Source: JAAYCI01 sp047972265 | GTDB taxonomy: Bacteria; Bacillota; Clostridia; Oscillospirales; Ruminococcaceae | DNA: 40,396 nucleotides | Direction: 5' to 3' | Assembly: GCA_047972265.1 (NCBI GenBank) | Contig: JBKEAM010000155.1 | Coordinates: 1-40,396, forward strand | Shown here: piece by piece, positions 14,981 to 23,998 of the stretch | Position numbering within the stretch: position 1 is the stretch's first letter | Layout: every line of letters begins with the position of its first letter | Made by a program: the position numbers and the translations under genes | The notes under the pieces: model-generated | The model's input: only the letters and a program-made list of their open reading frames with translations | Told to the model about the DNA's origin: nothing | Database searches by the model: none

Positions 14981-17356
14981 TTACTCCACTGTAAAATGCA
15001 TTTCTGTCTCCTCTATCCCTTCGGCCTGCATTGTAAGCACAGCTGTGCCGCTTTCGCCCGTCGTACGCAAATATGCACCGCCCATGCCCCCCGCAAGGGA
15101 TATTACATCCGGCCCTACAATTTGCAGCGGCCCCTTTACATGCAGCCGCACCGGGCGGGTATAGTAGGGCAAATTGTTTTTATTTTGGTCTTGCGCGCAT
15201 ATACGCACGGTGGCCATATCGTAGGTATCGTCCTCTTTTAGCAGCAGCGTATCTGCTTCTGCCGTTAAAAACACCTTTTCTACCGGTTCTTTTACGCAAG
15301 AGGCCACCACCTCACCGTCCCGCAGCGCCTCAAAAGTATAGCTTACAATGCCGCCGCCCCAGGTTGTGGCATATTTTTCTACCAATTTTACAAAATCGGC
15401 ACGGCGCAGGCCGGTACTTACCATCAGCCAGCCAATACCGGCCAGCTCGTTTAGGGGCATGCCATGTTCGCCATATTTCATTACGGCACGCAGGGCCTTT
15501 TTTACCCTGTTTGCTTTGGCAGGGGCAAATCCCTCCTGCTTTTCAATCATATCGCCTATCAAATCCCGCACGCACAGCGGCCCCCGCAGCAGGGCATTTG
15601 GCTCTGCCCCCAGCGGATACTCGGCCACCACCTGCCCGCCGCGGCTTATGCGCAATGTGTCGGCATTTGTAAACACATACACATCCCCTGCCCAACCACC
15701 GGGGTAATCCCCAATATCCATACTGCTACACACCTGTAAAACAGGTGTTTTATTTTGCGCCACCCTATATGCGGCGGCGGCATATTTAGGGTTGCGGTAC
15801 ATATCCAGTACACCATGGTGGCAAATGCCATCCCCCGCCCCAAACTGACGGTGGGTTTGATAGTCAAACATGCACCAGCCAAAGCTGCCTGCAATATCGG
15901 CCTGCCGCGTTACCGCCTGCAACACAGTTGCATGGCGCAGGGCATGCGCCTGCCGGTGCGCCTCATCATCATAACTTTTGGTGGGGAACATATGCCCGTT
16001 GTATTCGGTTACAACATATCCCTTTTTCATGTCTGGCGTAACCGCCCGCTTAGGCTGCGCCCCTGTATTTTTGCCATTGTGTATAAAATCGTTGTAGGTA
16101 TACACATCCTCCAGCAAATGGCTTTTGTTAAAGTTGCGTACGCCTCCTGTTTGGCGGGTGGTATCCAAGCTGTGCGCCTGCGCATTGGTGGCTGTATATA
16201 GTTCGTCGTCATCGGGCGATTCGTTAATGCGTGTGCCCCAAATGATTACCGAAGGATGGTTGCGGTACTGCTTTACCATATCGGCGGTGTTTTGCACGGC
16301 CTGTTTCTTCCATTCGTCGTTGCCTATATGCTGCCAGCCTGGGATTTCAGTAAAAACCAAAAGCCCCAGCTCATCGCATCTGTTTACAAAATGCTGGCTT
16401 TGCGGGTAGTGGCTGGTACGTACCGCATTTACCCCCAGCTCGTTTTTTAAAATATCGGCATCCAGCCGCTGCATACGCCCCGGGGCCGCATACCCAATAT
16501 GGGGCCAGCTTTGGTGGCGGTTTAAGCCCACCAGCTTTGTTTTTACATCGTTTAGGTAAAAGCCATCTGCCTTAAATTCGCAGCTTCTAAAACCTGTATT
16601 TACCTCGTATATGTCCTGCGCTTCTTTCCCTACCGCCAGTTCTATCCGCAAACGGTACATTTGCGGGTTTTCCTGCGTCCACAATTTGGCTTCGGGTATT
16701 GTTGCAAAAAATTCTGCTTTCTCTTCTTTGGCACTAAAGGCGGCAAACTCTTTTACCAGCATTTCCCCCTGCCAAAGTGTGGCTTTAAGGTCTGCATGGG
16801 TATCTCCACTTAAAAACACTTTACAGCAAAGCTGGGGCACACCGTCTTTTTGGGTTGCCGCCGCAAAAACATCCCGTATATATACCTGTGGTTTTATCTG
16901 CAATTCTACTTCTCGGTATATGCCGCCATAGGTAAGGTAGTCAATTGCGCCACCAAAAGGCGGAATATTTTGACTTTCTTTGCTGTTTACGCGCAGTGCA
17001 AGTATATTGTCCTGCCCAAAGCGAGCCCAGCGTGTAACATCGGCTGTAAAGGCTGTGTATCCGCAGGCATGTGTTGCTACCGCTTGCCCATTAAAATACA
17101 CTTTGCAGCTATGCGCTACCGCCCCAAAATGCAGCAGTATACGGCTTTGGCTGCAACTTTGGGGCAGATGTACAACCCGCCTATAGCCGCACTCCATTTG
17201 GTAGTCGCTTTCGTTTGCGTAGCACACCGGCAGTTGCTGCACCGTATGTGGCAAGCGCACCTGCTCTGCTTGCAGGGTACAATTATCCTCTTTTAGCTCT
17301 TTGTTGTAAGCAGCCACAAACTGCCACGCATCGTTTAAGGGTATTCTGGTGTTCAT
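14981..17356 (-). CDS. Glycoside hydrolase family 2 enzyme (beta-galactosidase/glucuronidase type)
   Basis: This 791-residue enzyme has no signal peptide and should be cytoplasmic. An N-terminal sugar-binding jelly roll (to about 160) contains HFGAVAHSCKVYFNGQAV. An Ig-like domain follows (to about 260), then a TIM barrel beginning GFRSCEFKADGFYLNDVKTK. The putative acid/base is Glu379 in WGTRINESPDD and the nucleophile Glu451 in VVTEYNGHMFPTK. A beta-sandwich ends the protein, with GAYLRTTGESGTAVLTM. The start at 17356 is set by GGGAGGT seven bases upstream; the frame is open further but without a ribosome site. The GPH symporter gene follows, so it probably hydrolyses an imported beta-glycoside. 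Galactoside, glucuronide and mannoside cannot be told apart by reading. Confidence 0.9.
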   Translation of the reverse strand: MNTRIPLNDAWQFVAAYNKELKEDNCTLQAEQVRLPHTVQQLPVCYANESDYQMECGYRRVVHLPQSCSQSRILLHFGAVAHSCKVYFNGQAVATHACGYTAFTADVTRWARFGQDNILALRVNSKESQNIPPFGGAIDYLTYGGIYREVELQIKPQVYIRDVFAAATQKDGVPQLCCKVFLSGDTHADLKATLWQGEMLVKEFAAFSAKEEKAEFFATIPEAKLWTQENPQMYRLRIELAVGKEAQDIYEVNTGFRSCEFKADGFYLNDVKTKLVGLNRHQSWPHIGYAAPGRMQRLDADILKNELGVNAVRTSHYPQSQHFVNRCDELGLLVFTEIPGWQHIGNDEWKKQAVQNTADMVKQYRNHPSVIIWGTRINESPDDDELYTATNAQAHSLDTTRQTGGVRNFNKSHLLEDVYTYNDFIHNGKNTGAQPKRAVTPDMKKGYVVTEYNGHMFPTKSYDDEAHRQAHALRHATVLQAVTRQADIAGSFGWCMFDYQTHRQFGAGDGICHHGVLDMYRNPKYAAAAYRVAQNKTPVLQVCSSMDIGDYPGGWAGDVYVFTNADTLRISRGGQVVAEYPLGAEPNALLRGPLCVRDLIGDMIEKQEGFAPAKANRVKKALRAVMKYGEHGMPLNELAGIGWLMVSTGLRRADFVKLVEKYATTWGGGIVSYTFEALRDGEVVASCVKEPVEKVFLTAEADTLLLKEDDTYDMATVRICAQDQNKNNLPYYTRPVRLHVKGPLQIVGPDVISLAGGMGGAYLRTTGESGTAVLTMQAEGIEETEMHFTVE

Positions 17357-17378
17357 TTGTGCACCTCCCATTACTTCT

Positions 17379-17407
17379 ATCATAGGGCAAAGGCAATTTA
17401 TTGTCAC
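17379..17407 (-). promoter_or_regulatory. Promoter of the GH2-GPH operon
   Basis: GTGACA (17402-17407), 17 bases, TATGAT (17379-17384) on the minus strand is a strong sigma-70-type match. The start of transcription would lie about 15 bases before the ribosome-site region of the GH2 gene. Confidence 0.7.
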
Positions 17408-17409
17408 CT

Positions 17410-17448
17410 TTTTGCATATCCAAAGTTTTTTCTTTGCTTTGTGCAAAA
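17410..17448. promoter_or_regulatory. Inverted repeat upstream of the GH2 promoter
   Basis: TTTTGCA...CAAAG pairs with CTTTG...TGCAAAA around six Ts, directly upstream of the -35. It could be the site of an activator. No regulator gene for this module is in the window. Confidence 0.4.
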
Positions 17449-17570
17449 TGCCTTTTGGATTCACCTTTAACTTTTTTCTTCCCCTTTTCTTTTATTTTAA
17501 ATGCAACCATTTATTTTAATAAAAGTAAAATGTTCACCGTTTAAAAATCTTCTTGTTTTCACTCCAACAA

Positions 17571-17598
17571 AAAAGCAGCCTGCTTACAGGCTGCTTTT
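17571..17598 (-). terminator. Terminator of the atp operon
   Basis: A perfect 12-bp stem AAAAGCAGCCTG / CAGGCTGCTTTT with a CTTA loop lies just after the atpI-like stop codon. Confidence 0.9.
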
Positions 17599-17605
17599 AA
17601 CAATC

Positions 17606-18079
17606 TCAAAGTAAGGGTTCTTCTTTTTCTGCTTCCTCTTCGCTTACCACTTCTTCGTAAGGGCGGTAGGTTTTTTCTTTCCCTTTTTCCAGTCGCCCTT
17701 CCCAAAAATTAGTGATATAAGAGGCCAACTGCAGGGCAAATATGCCCAAAATAGAGCCAATGGGGTCTACCCAGCGGCGCAGCAAAAACACAGCCACCAA
17801 AAACGCAATGGTAAACAGGTAACGCAGCAAATATTGCAGCTTGCCATAATTATCTGCCTTATCTGCGGGCAGATTCATTGTTTTTTCAAACCCGCGCTCC
17901 ATCATCCATACCTTTGCTATCGAGAAAGCTCCGCCCGCAACCAACCCCAAAATATAGACAAGAGGAGAGGCAAAACGATATACAAACAAAATAACAGGCA
18001 ACCCTACCACCAAAAACACAAGCTGTAAACAGGCTACACTTATAATAAGCCTGCGCGATGTGGGAGAAAGTTTTTTCAT
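17606..18079 (-). CDS. atpI: ATP synthase subunit I-like membrane protein
   Basis: This 157-residue protein has four hydrophobic segments separated by basic turns, as in the ATP_synt_I family: SRRLIISVACLQLVFLVVGL, then VYILGLVAGGAFSIAKVWMM, YLLRYLFTIAFLVAVFLL and IGSILGIFALQLASYI. An acidic tail follows. AtpI helps assemble the c-ring or escort ions in other bacteria. ATG 18079 is preferred, with AAAGGA eleven bases upstream; earlier in-frame ATGs exist. It is the last gene of the operon, whereas atpI is normally first. The gene itself shows no damage. Confidence 0.75.
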   Translation of the reverse strand: MKKLSPTSRRLIISVACLQLVFLVVGLPVILFVYRFASPLVYILGLVAGGAFSIAKVWMMERGFEKTMNLPADKADNYGKLQYLLRYLFTIAFLVAVFLLRRWVDPIGSILGIFALQLASYITNFWEGRLEKGKEKTYRPYEEVVSEEEAEKEEPLL

Positions 18080-18086
18080 GGCAAAA

Positions 18087-18383
18087 TCATCCTTTTTTTG
18101 CATAATCAAACAGTTGTTTAAAAGCCGAAGCTATACCCAAAATAGTAAACACCAACAATAACAGGTAGCCTGTGCCCGCAATTTTATCCAGCCACAGCCC
18201 CAGTAAAAACCCCATTAATATGCATACAAACATACCAACGCCAAGCTGCCCCGCACTGGTAATATTGCCAAAGGCCCCCAACACATTGCCGCTTTTGCTT
18301 GGCTTACTTTCGGTTTTGTTTAGTTCTTTGGCTTTTTGCAGCGCAGCCTGCGCACTTTCAAACTCTTTTTGCCTGTCCATCAT
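18087..18383 (-). CDS. atpZ: AtpZ/AtpI-family small membrane protein
   Basis: This 98-residue protein has a hydrophilic N-terminal half (about residues 1-40, rich in Lys/Glu/Ser) and two membrane helices with the AtpZ-type pattern MGFLLGLWLDKIAGTGYLLL and GIASAFKQLFDYAKK. The Trp-Leu-Asp...Gly-Thr motif is the family mark. Its ATG overlaps the atpC stop by four bases. AtpZ forms a small channel or chaperone associated with Fo in other Firmicutes. Its place after atpC instead of before atpB is unusual. Confidence 0.75.
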   Translation of the reverse strand: MMDRQKEFESAQAALQKAKELNKTESKPSKSGNVLGAFGNITSAGQLGVGMFVCILMGFLLGLWLDKIAGTGYLLLLVFTILGIASAFKQLFDYAKKG

Positions 18384-18867
18384 CCATTGTCCTCATCTGC
18401 CGCATTCTCTTCTTCCGGCTCCACAGCGGGGCCGGCCTCCAGCGGTACACTGCTGATAACCGAGAATACACTTACATCCAAAGATACCAACGCATTGCGC
18501 AGTGCGGCTTCGGCGCGCTGTACATCTATGGTAGAGCGCAATTCTTCCGATTTACGCTCTTCTATCGCTTTTTCCATTCGTTCCAGCGCCTGCCGTACAT
18601 CTTCGGCATCGCCCGCTACCGGCGCAAGAATGGTTACACTGTTTGCATCTACCGATGCCATGCCACCCAACACAAAAATTTTCTCTACAATGGTTTTGCC
18701 CTGGTATATGCGCAGCATGCCCTCACCCAAATGAACGGCACACCTTGCGTGCCCCGGTAAAACCCCATGTCTCCTTCTTCGGTTGCCATAACCACATATT
18801 CAACGGGTTTATCTGCCACTATTTTGGTTGGGGTAAGCACCCGCAGGTTTAGTTGGTTTTGTGCCAT
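18380..18867 (-). pseudogene. atpC: ATP synthase epsilon subunit, frameshifted
   Basis: The start frame reads MAQNQLNLRVLTPTKIVADK through GDMGFYRG and then runs out of homology. The continuation GEGMLRIYQGKTIVEKIFVL to the C-terminus lies in another frame. Adding one T to the four-base T run (A4 on the plus strand at 18759-18762) restores GFLPGHARCAVHLGEGMLRI, containing the conserved LPGHA turn of epsilon subunits. So a single base appears lost in a homopolymer. The rest is a normal epsilon: beta-sandwich, then a helical hairpin with an acidic tail. It may be a true mutation or a sequencing error; two neighbouring F1 genes are also damaged. Confidence 0.8.
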
Positions 18868-18912
18868 AGGGGTTCTCCTTTCAATTAAAATAGGGGCATT
18901 TAAATATCGCTT

Positions 18913-20107
18913 TTAGTCCTGTTTCTTTTCGGCGGCGCGGTAGCGTGCCACAACATCATCTATACTGCCCGCATTTAAAAAGTATGCTTCGGGTATGGCA
19001 TCGTGCCTGCCCTCCAGTATTTCTTCAAAGCTGCGGATGGTATCTTTTAGCGGCACATATGCCCCGGGGATGCCCGTAAAGTTTTCTCCCATAAAAAACG
19101 GCTGAGATAAAAACCGCTGTACTCGCCTTGCACGGTTTACAATTTTTTTGTCATTTTCCGAAAGCTCATCCATACCCAAAATAGCTATAATATCCTGCAA
19201 CTCGTTGTAACGCTGCAATACATTTTGCACATCTCGCGCCACAGTAAAGTGGTGGTTGCCCACAACATAGGGCGTAAGAATGCGAGAGCTGGAAGCCAGC
19301 GGGTCGATTGCGGGGTAAATGCCCTGCTCTACAATCGAGCGAGAAAGCACAGTGGTAGAATCCAAATGCGCAAAGGTGGTAGCAGGGGCAGGGTCTGTAA
19401 GGTCATCTGCCGGCACATACACTGCCTGTATAGAGGTAATAGACCCATCGTTTGTAGAGGTAATGCGCTCTTGCAACGCGCCCATTTCGCTGCTCAAAGT
19501 TGCCTGGTAGCCTACCGCACTGGGCATGCGCCCCAATAGGGCCGATACCTCGCTGCCCGCCTGCACATACAGAGTACCCGCCGTGCTCGGTGGCAATGTT
19601 GCGAATCAGCTCCATAATCAGTACGGTTTTACCTACGCCCGCACCGCCAAATAGGCCTACTTTTCCGCCCTTTATGTAGGGGCATATTAAATCTATGGCT
19701 TTAATGCCGGTTTCTAAAATATCGGCGGTGTCTGTCTGATCCGAAAAATCGGGTGCCGGGCGGTGAATGCTCCACTTTTCTTTGCCGCTTGGCGGCACCT
19801 GATGATCTATGGGCTTGCCCAGCACATTAAACATGCGGCCCAATACCTGTTTGCCCACCGGCACCGATATGGGTGCGCCTGTATCTACCGCTTGCGCCCC
19901 GCGCACCAGCCCTTCGGTGGCGTTCATGGCAATGCTGCGCACCACACCATCGCCAAGGTGCTGCACAACTTCTGCCGTAATTACACTGTTTTCTGTTTCT
20001 ATGGTAAGCGCGTTGTACAATGCGGGAAGACGCCCGTCTTCAAACCGAACGTCCAACACGGTGCCCACTACCTGTACCACCTGCCCAATTGATACCAAGC
20101 CGCTCAT
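18913..20107 (-). pseudogene. atpD: ATP synthase beta subunit, internally deleted and frameshifted
   Basis: The first 180 or so codons are normal beta subunit: barrel domain, VLGKPID, Walker A GGAGVGKTVLIMELIRNIAT. The frame breaks just after EHGGYSV (about 19570). Homology resumes at once in another frame with VQAGSEVSALLGRMPSAVGY and continues to the end (DDVVARYRAAEKKQD). A normal beta subunit has about 70 residues between these points: GERTREGND with the catalytic Glu, the GQMNEPPG segment, and Walker B (LLFIDNI). All are absent, about 210-220 bases, not a multiple of three. The product could not hydrolyse or make ATP. A misassembly is the main alternative. Confidence 0.85.
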
Positions 20108-20123
20108 CCTTTCTGTTATGGTG

Positions 20124-20993
20124 TTACCGCAGGGCTTCTGCCGCGCCCACTATCTCGTTTAACTCCTGCGTAATGGCCGATTGGCGCAGTTGATTGTACG
20201 TCAGTTCCATTTTATCTATCATTTCTTCGCTGTTTTTCACAGCCGAATCCATACTGGTAACCCGAGAACTCTGCTCGCAGGCAGCGCCCTCAACCATGGC
20301 ATGATAAATAGAAGAATATATATACGCCGGTATTATGCGTTCCAGTACACTTTCTTCGTCCGGTTCCATATACATTACAGGCGGGGGCTGTTGATTTTCC
20401 CCCTCCTCTTGGTTTTGCGCAGGCACCACCAGCGGCAGCAACTGCCGCACATGTGTTTTTTGCTGCAACATAGATATAAACTGGGTGTACACCAGCTTTA
20501 CCCGCTGCACCTCGCCAGCCTTAAACTTTTCCATTGCCAGCTTTCCAATTTCGGCCGCATCCGAAAAAAACGGATTTTCGGACACGCCGGTAAATACCTT
20601 AACTATTTTGGGGCCATTGCGCCTAAAAGCCTCCTGCATTTTACCGCCCACCGCTATCATGGTGGTTTCGGTTTTTTGCTTCGTCATAGAGGCACGGGCC
20701 GCCCTTGCCACATTGATGTTATAGGGTCCGCACAGGCCTCTGTCGCTGCCCACCACAATATAAAGGGTGTTTTTTACCTCGGTTTGTTGCAGGTATTGGT
20801 TTTGGTACTGCCCGGCAGAGCGCAGGGCATCCTGCAACATCTTTTTGTATTCTTGGTAAAAAGGGGCGCAGGCCTCGGCGGTAGCACGCGCGCGGCTTAT
20901 TTTAGTGCTGGATACCATTTGCATTGCTTGGGCTATCTGGCGGGTGGTACCCACGCTTTCTATCCTGCGCTTTAACTGCTGCATCGATGGCAT
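20124..20993 (-). CDS. atpG: ATP synthase gamma subunit
   Basis: This 289-residue protein is full-length for gamma. The N-terminal helix RRIESVGTTRQIAQAMQMVS and the C-terminal helix SRVTSMDSAVKNSEEMIDKM...AITQELNEIVGAAEA form the coiled-coil rotor shaft, and SDRGLCGPYNINV is the conserved first strand of the Rossmann-like body. It lies between the broken atpA and atpD and is itself open throughout. It starts with AGGGGAAAGC-type ribosome site sequence and ends 16 bases before atpD. Confidence 0.92.
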   Translation of the reverse strand: MPSMQQLKRRIESVGTTRQIAQAMQMVSSTKISRARATAEACAPFYQEYKKMLQDALRSAGQYQNQYLQQTEVKNTLYIVVGSDRGLCGPYNINVARAARASMTKQKTETTMIAVGGKMQEAFRRNGPKIVKVFTGVSENPFFSDAAEIGKLAMEKFKAGEVQRVKLVYTQFISMLQQKTHVRQLLPLVVPAQNQEEGENQQPPPVMYMEPDEESVLERIIPAYIYSSIYHAMVEGAACEQSSRVTSMDSAVKNSEEMIDKMELTYNQLRQSAITQELNEIVGAAEALR

Positions 20994-21017
20994 GCTTTCC
21001 CCTCCTTACATTGTTTT

Positions 21018-22527
21018 TTACAAATAGTGCATTTCTTTATAACGGTTTATCAGTTTTACAACCTCGGCCTTTTCACTGTCTGTAAGGTCTTTGGTTTCGT
21101 GCAAACGCTCCAGCACCGAGCCATGGTTGCGGTCAAACCAAGACAAAAGCCCGTGCTCAAACTCTTTAATATCCTCTACCAGCACATCGTGCAGGCAATC
21201 CTCTGCTGCTGCCAAAATGCTTATTACCTCGTGCTCTACAGAGTACGGATGGTACTGCCCCTGTTTTAGCATCTCTGCCATGCGCTCGCCTTGCTTTAAA
21301 CGCTGGCGAGTGTCTTTGTCTAGGTCAGACCCAAACTGGGCAAACTTGGCAAGTTCACGGTACTGCGCCAGCAGTGTACGGATGGGCGCTGCCACCTTTT
21401 TCATGGCTTTTATCTGGGCGGCACCGCCCACACGGCTTACCGAAAGGCCGGGGTTAATGGCAGGGCGTACCCCCGCGTTAAAAGAATCTGTCTCAAGGTA
21501 AATTTGCCCGTCTGTAATAGAGATAACGTTGGTGGCAATGTAGCCGCTCATGTTGCCAGAAAGGGTTTCTATAATGGGCAGGGCTGTCATAGAGCCGCCG
21601 CCTTTTTCCTCCGATAATTTGCCCGAACGCTCTAACAGGCGGCTGTGCAGGTAAAATATATCGCCCGGGTACGCTTCGCGTCCCGGCGGACGTCGAAGCA
21701 GCAGGCTGATGGTGCGGTAAGCCACCGCATGTTTAGACAAATCGTCGTATACAATCAACACATCTTTGCCGCGTTCCATCCATTCCTCGGCAATGGCGCA
21801 GCCGCTGTAAGACGCAATGTACTGCAAGGCGGGCGGGTCTGCCGCACCAGCCACCACAACCGTGGTAAAATCCATAGCGCGGTGGTCTGTAAGGGTTTTT
21901 ACAATGCCCGCCACGGTAGAATCTTTTTGCCCTATGCCAACATACACGCAGTTTACATCTTTTCCGCGCTGGTTGATGATGGTATCTATGGCAATGGCTG
22001 TTTTGCCTATTTGCCTGTCACCAATAATCAACTGGCGCTGCCCCCGCCCGATGGGAATCATGGAATCTATAGCCTTAATGCCTGTTTGCAGCGGGGGTAT
22101 CCACCGGGGCTCTGTCCATAACGCCGGGCGCCTCGTATTCTACCGGGCGCAGCACATTGGTGTATATGGTGCCCTTTTGGTCCAGCGGCTGGCCTAGCGC
22201 GTTTACCACACGCCCCAGCATCACATCACCCACCGGCACCTGCGTAACACGCCCGGTGCGGCTTACCATGTCGCCCTCTTTTACGCTATTGTCGCTGCCC
22301 AGCAATACCACACCAATGTGGTCTTCTTCTAGGCTTTGGGCAATGCCCACAACACCGTTTTCAAACTCAAGCAGTTCTCCGCTCATTGCGCCGGGCAGGC
22401 CGTATACGCGGGCAATGCCATCGCCTACCTGTAATACTTCGCCCGCTTCGTACACCAATGGCTCCGAGCGAAAACCGGCTATCTCCCGTTCTATTACAGA
22501 GGCTATTTCCGAAGGTCTTATTTTCAT
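21018..22527 (-). pseudogene. atpA: ATP synthase alpha subunit, frameshifted
   Basis: The N-terminal part (22527 to about 22095) reads MKIRPSEIASVIEREIAGF through RVVNALGQPLD and EAPGVMDRAP in one frame. The remainder, from LQTGIKAIDSMIPIGRGQ through Walker A GDRQIGKTAIAID, NPGLSVSRVGGAAQIKAMK (with the catalytic-site Arg) and the C-terminal helices, lies in another. Deleting one base from the five-base run G5 at 22093-22097 restores VDTPLQTGIKAID, the expected sequence. So one base appears inserted in a homopolymer. Everything else is normal and totals about 500 residues. A sequencing error or +1 ribosomal slip at CCC are alternatives. Confidence 0.85.
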
Positions 22528-23015
22528 TTTGAAAAATACACTCCTCTGTAAATTTTATCTTTCATATCATTCAATTGCTGCTTTACCGAGGTATCCATTA
22601 CCATACCCCCGCCCACCAAACGCAGCCCGGCTATCAAAGATTCATCTACCCTTGGCAACAGTTGCACCTGTTTGCGGGTACGCTTTATCAGGCGCATCTG
22701 CAAATCTGCAAGTTGCGCCTCGGTAAGGGGCACGGCCGATACTACCTCTACCGCTGTAATGCCCAAGTTGCCACGGGCCAGCTCTATAAATCGTTCCAGT
22801 ATTTCGTCAGCAATATCACTGCGCCCTTTGGTTTTTAAATATTCTAAAAAATCCACCAGCATATCGTTTACATAATCTTCCGAAAACTGGGCATCGGTGG
22901 CAACCACCGGCTTGCCCAAATGCACACATACCTGCCTAAACAAAGGCCCTAATTGGCCCTTTTCGGTGGCGTAATGCAACAGCGCCCCTGCGTAAACATC
23001 TACTAGCTTTCCCAT
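22524..23015 (-). CDS. atpH: ATP synthase delta subunit
   Basis: This 163-residue protein is full-length delta (OSCP). The N-terminal helical bundle begins VDVYAGALLHYATEKGQL, the C-terminal part carries VVSAVPLTEAQLADLQMRL and ESLIAGLRLVGGGMVMDTSV, where the Gly-rich strand is the family mark. It links F1 to the b stalk. It overlaps atpF by 13 bases and atpA by four, with an AGGAGG-type site before its ATG. Confidence 0.92.
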   Translation of the reverse strand: MGKLVDVYAGALLHYATEKGQLGPLFRQVCVHLGKPVVATDAQFSEDYVNDMLVDFLEYLKTKGRSDIADEILERFIELARGNLGITAVEVVSAVPLTEAQLADLQMRLIKRTRKQVQLLPRVDESLIAGLRLVGGGMVMDTSVKQQLNDMKDKIYRGVYFSK

Positions 23016-23581
23016 AAGGTTTCCTCCAGGTGGCTCATCGCTTCTTCAATGTAGCGATCCTGGGTTTCTCTGTCTACCGAGACGGTAACAAAATGGGCAG
23101 CCATTCGGGTAGATATTTCTACAATGGATTTTTTCATGTCATCCATGCTGTTTTCCTGCTCCATGCGCAAATCTTCCATAGAGCGGCGGTAGATATTGGC
23201 TGCCTCTTTGCGCGCGTCGGCAATAATTTCTTCGCTGCGCTCCAAGCTGGCGGTGCGCCCCTCGGCCAAAATGGCCTCGCGTTCCTCTTCAATATCCTCT
23301 ATCAGCTTTTCGTACTTATCGCGCAGCTCGTTTGCTTCCTGCAAAGCCTTTTCACTTTGTTCAATGCGCTCTTTTACCTTTTCTGTACGCTGCGCCATAA
23401 ACTTTTTTAAAGGCTTATACAGTACAAAGGCCAGCACCGCCACAAGCACAATTAAGTTAACAGCAGTAACCGCTATTTCTATAAGCAACTGCTGGTCTAA
23501 ATGCAAAATAGAACCCTCGGGCATCTCTGAGGATGCCTGCGCAACCGCGCGTACCATCTGCGCTATTATCTGTGTGTGCAA
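23003..23581 (-). CDS. atpF: ATP synthase b subunit
   Basis: This 192-residue protein has one membrane helix (about residues 33-56, LIEIAVTAVNLIVLVAVLAF) followed by a long charged coiled coil from KKFMAQRTEKVKERIEQSEK to the C-terminus, the peripheral stalk. The start is uncertain: a TTG at 23581 and an ATG at 23557 are both possible and neither has a strong ribosome site. The gene lies 126 bases after atpE, a longer gap than elsewhere in the operon. Confidence 0.9.
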   Translation of the reverse strand: MHTQIIAQMVRAVAQASSEMPEGSILHLDQQLLIEIAVTAVNLIVLVAVLAFVLYKPLKKFMAQRTEKVKERIEQSEKALQEANELRDKYEKLIEDIEEEREAILAEGRTASLERSEEIIADARKEAANIYRRSMEDLRMEQENSMDDMKKSIVEISTRMAAHFVTVSVDRETQDRYIEEAMSHLEETLWES

Positions 23582-23707
23582 ACCACTGCACCGTCTTTCG
23601 TAGTCTGTACCGGTTTTGCATTAAACCAGCGTTAAAACTTTTAATGGGGCATTATACCACCACAGGCATGCAACGGCCTGCCGTTTTGTGCGCAACATAA
23701 ATACTGT

Positions 23708-23971
23708 TTACAGCATACCAATAAGCGGGTTTGCAAGCAGCAAAATAAGCGCAATAACCAGCCCGTAAACCGAGCAAGTTTCTGCCAATGCGCCACCAAT
23801 TAACATGGTGCTCATAATTGAGCTGCGCGCTTCGGGCTGGCGTGCCACGGCCTCGGCTGCTTTGCCTGCCGCAATGCCCTGCCCAAGGCCAGAACCCAAA
23901 CCTGCCAACATACATATGCCCGCTGCCAGGGCCGAACAACCAAGTATAAATGCTCTGGGATCCATAATCAT
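23708..23971 (-). CDS. atpE: ATP synthase c subunit (Na+-type ligand pattern)
   Basis: This 87-residue hairpin of two membrane helices has the polar loop ARQPEARSS. The ion-binding residues read Gln31 in helix 1 (GLGQG) and Glu64-Thr65...Tyr69 in helix 2 (ALAETCSVYG). In the Na+-driven c subunit of Ilyobacter these positions are Gln32, Glu65, Ser66 and Tyr70, so all side-chain ligand types are kept; Cys66 replaces the Thr that holds a water. This pattern suggests Na+ rather than H+ coupling. AGGAGG-type site upstream. The gene is intact. Confidence 0.92.
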   Translation of the reverse strand: MIMDPRAFILGCSALAAGICMLAGLGSGLGQGIAAGKAAEAVARQPEARSSIMSTMLIGGALAETCSVYGLVIALILLLANPLIGML

Positions 23972-23998
23972 TTCCTCCTGTTTACAGCGGCTTTGCCG

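Noticed and set aside
18740..18765. Programmed -1 frameshift in atpC
   Set aside because: The codons around the break (GGG TTT TAC) do not form an X XXY YYZ slippery heptamer; a lost base in the homopolymer is simpler.
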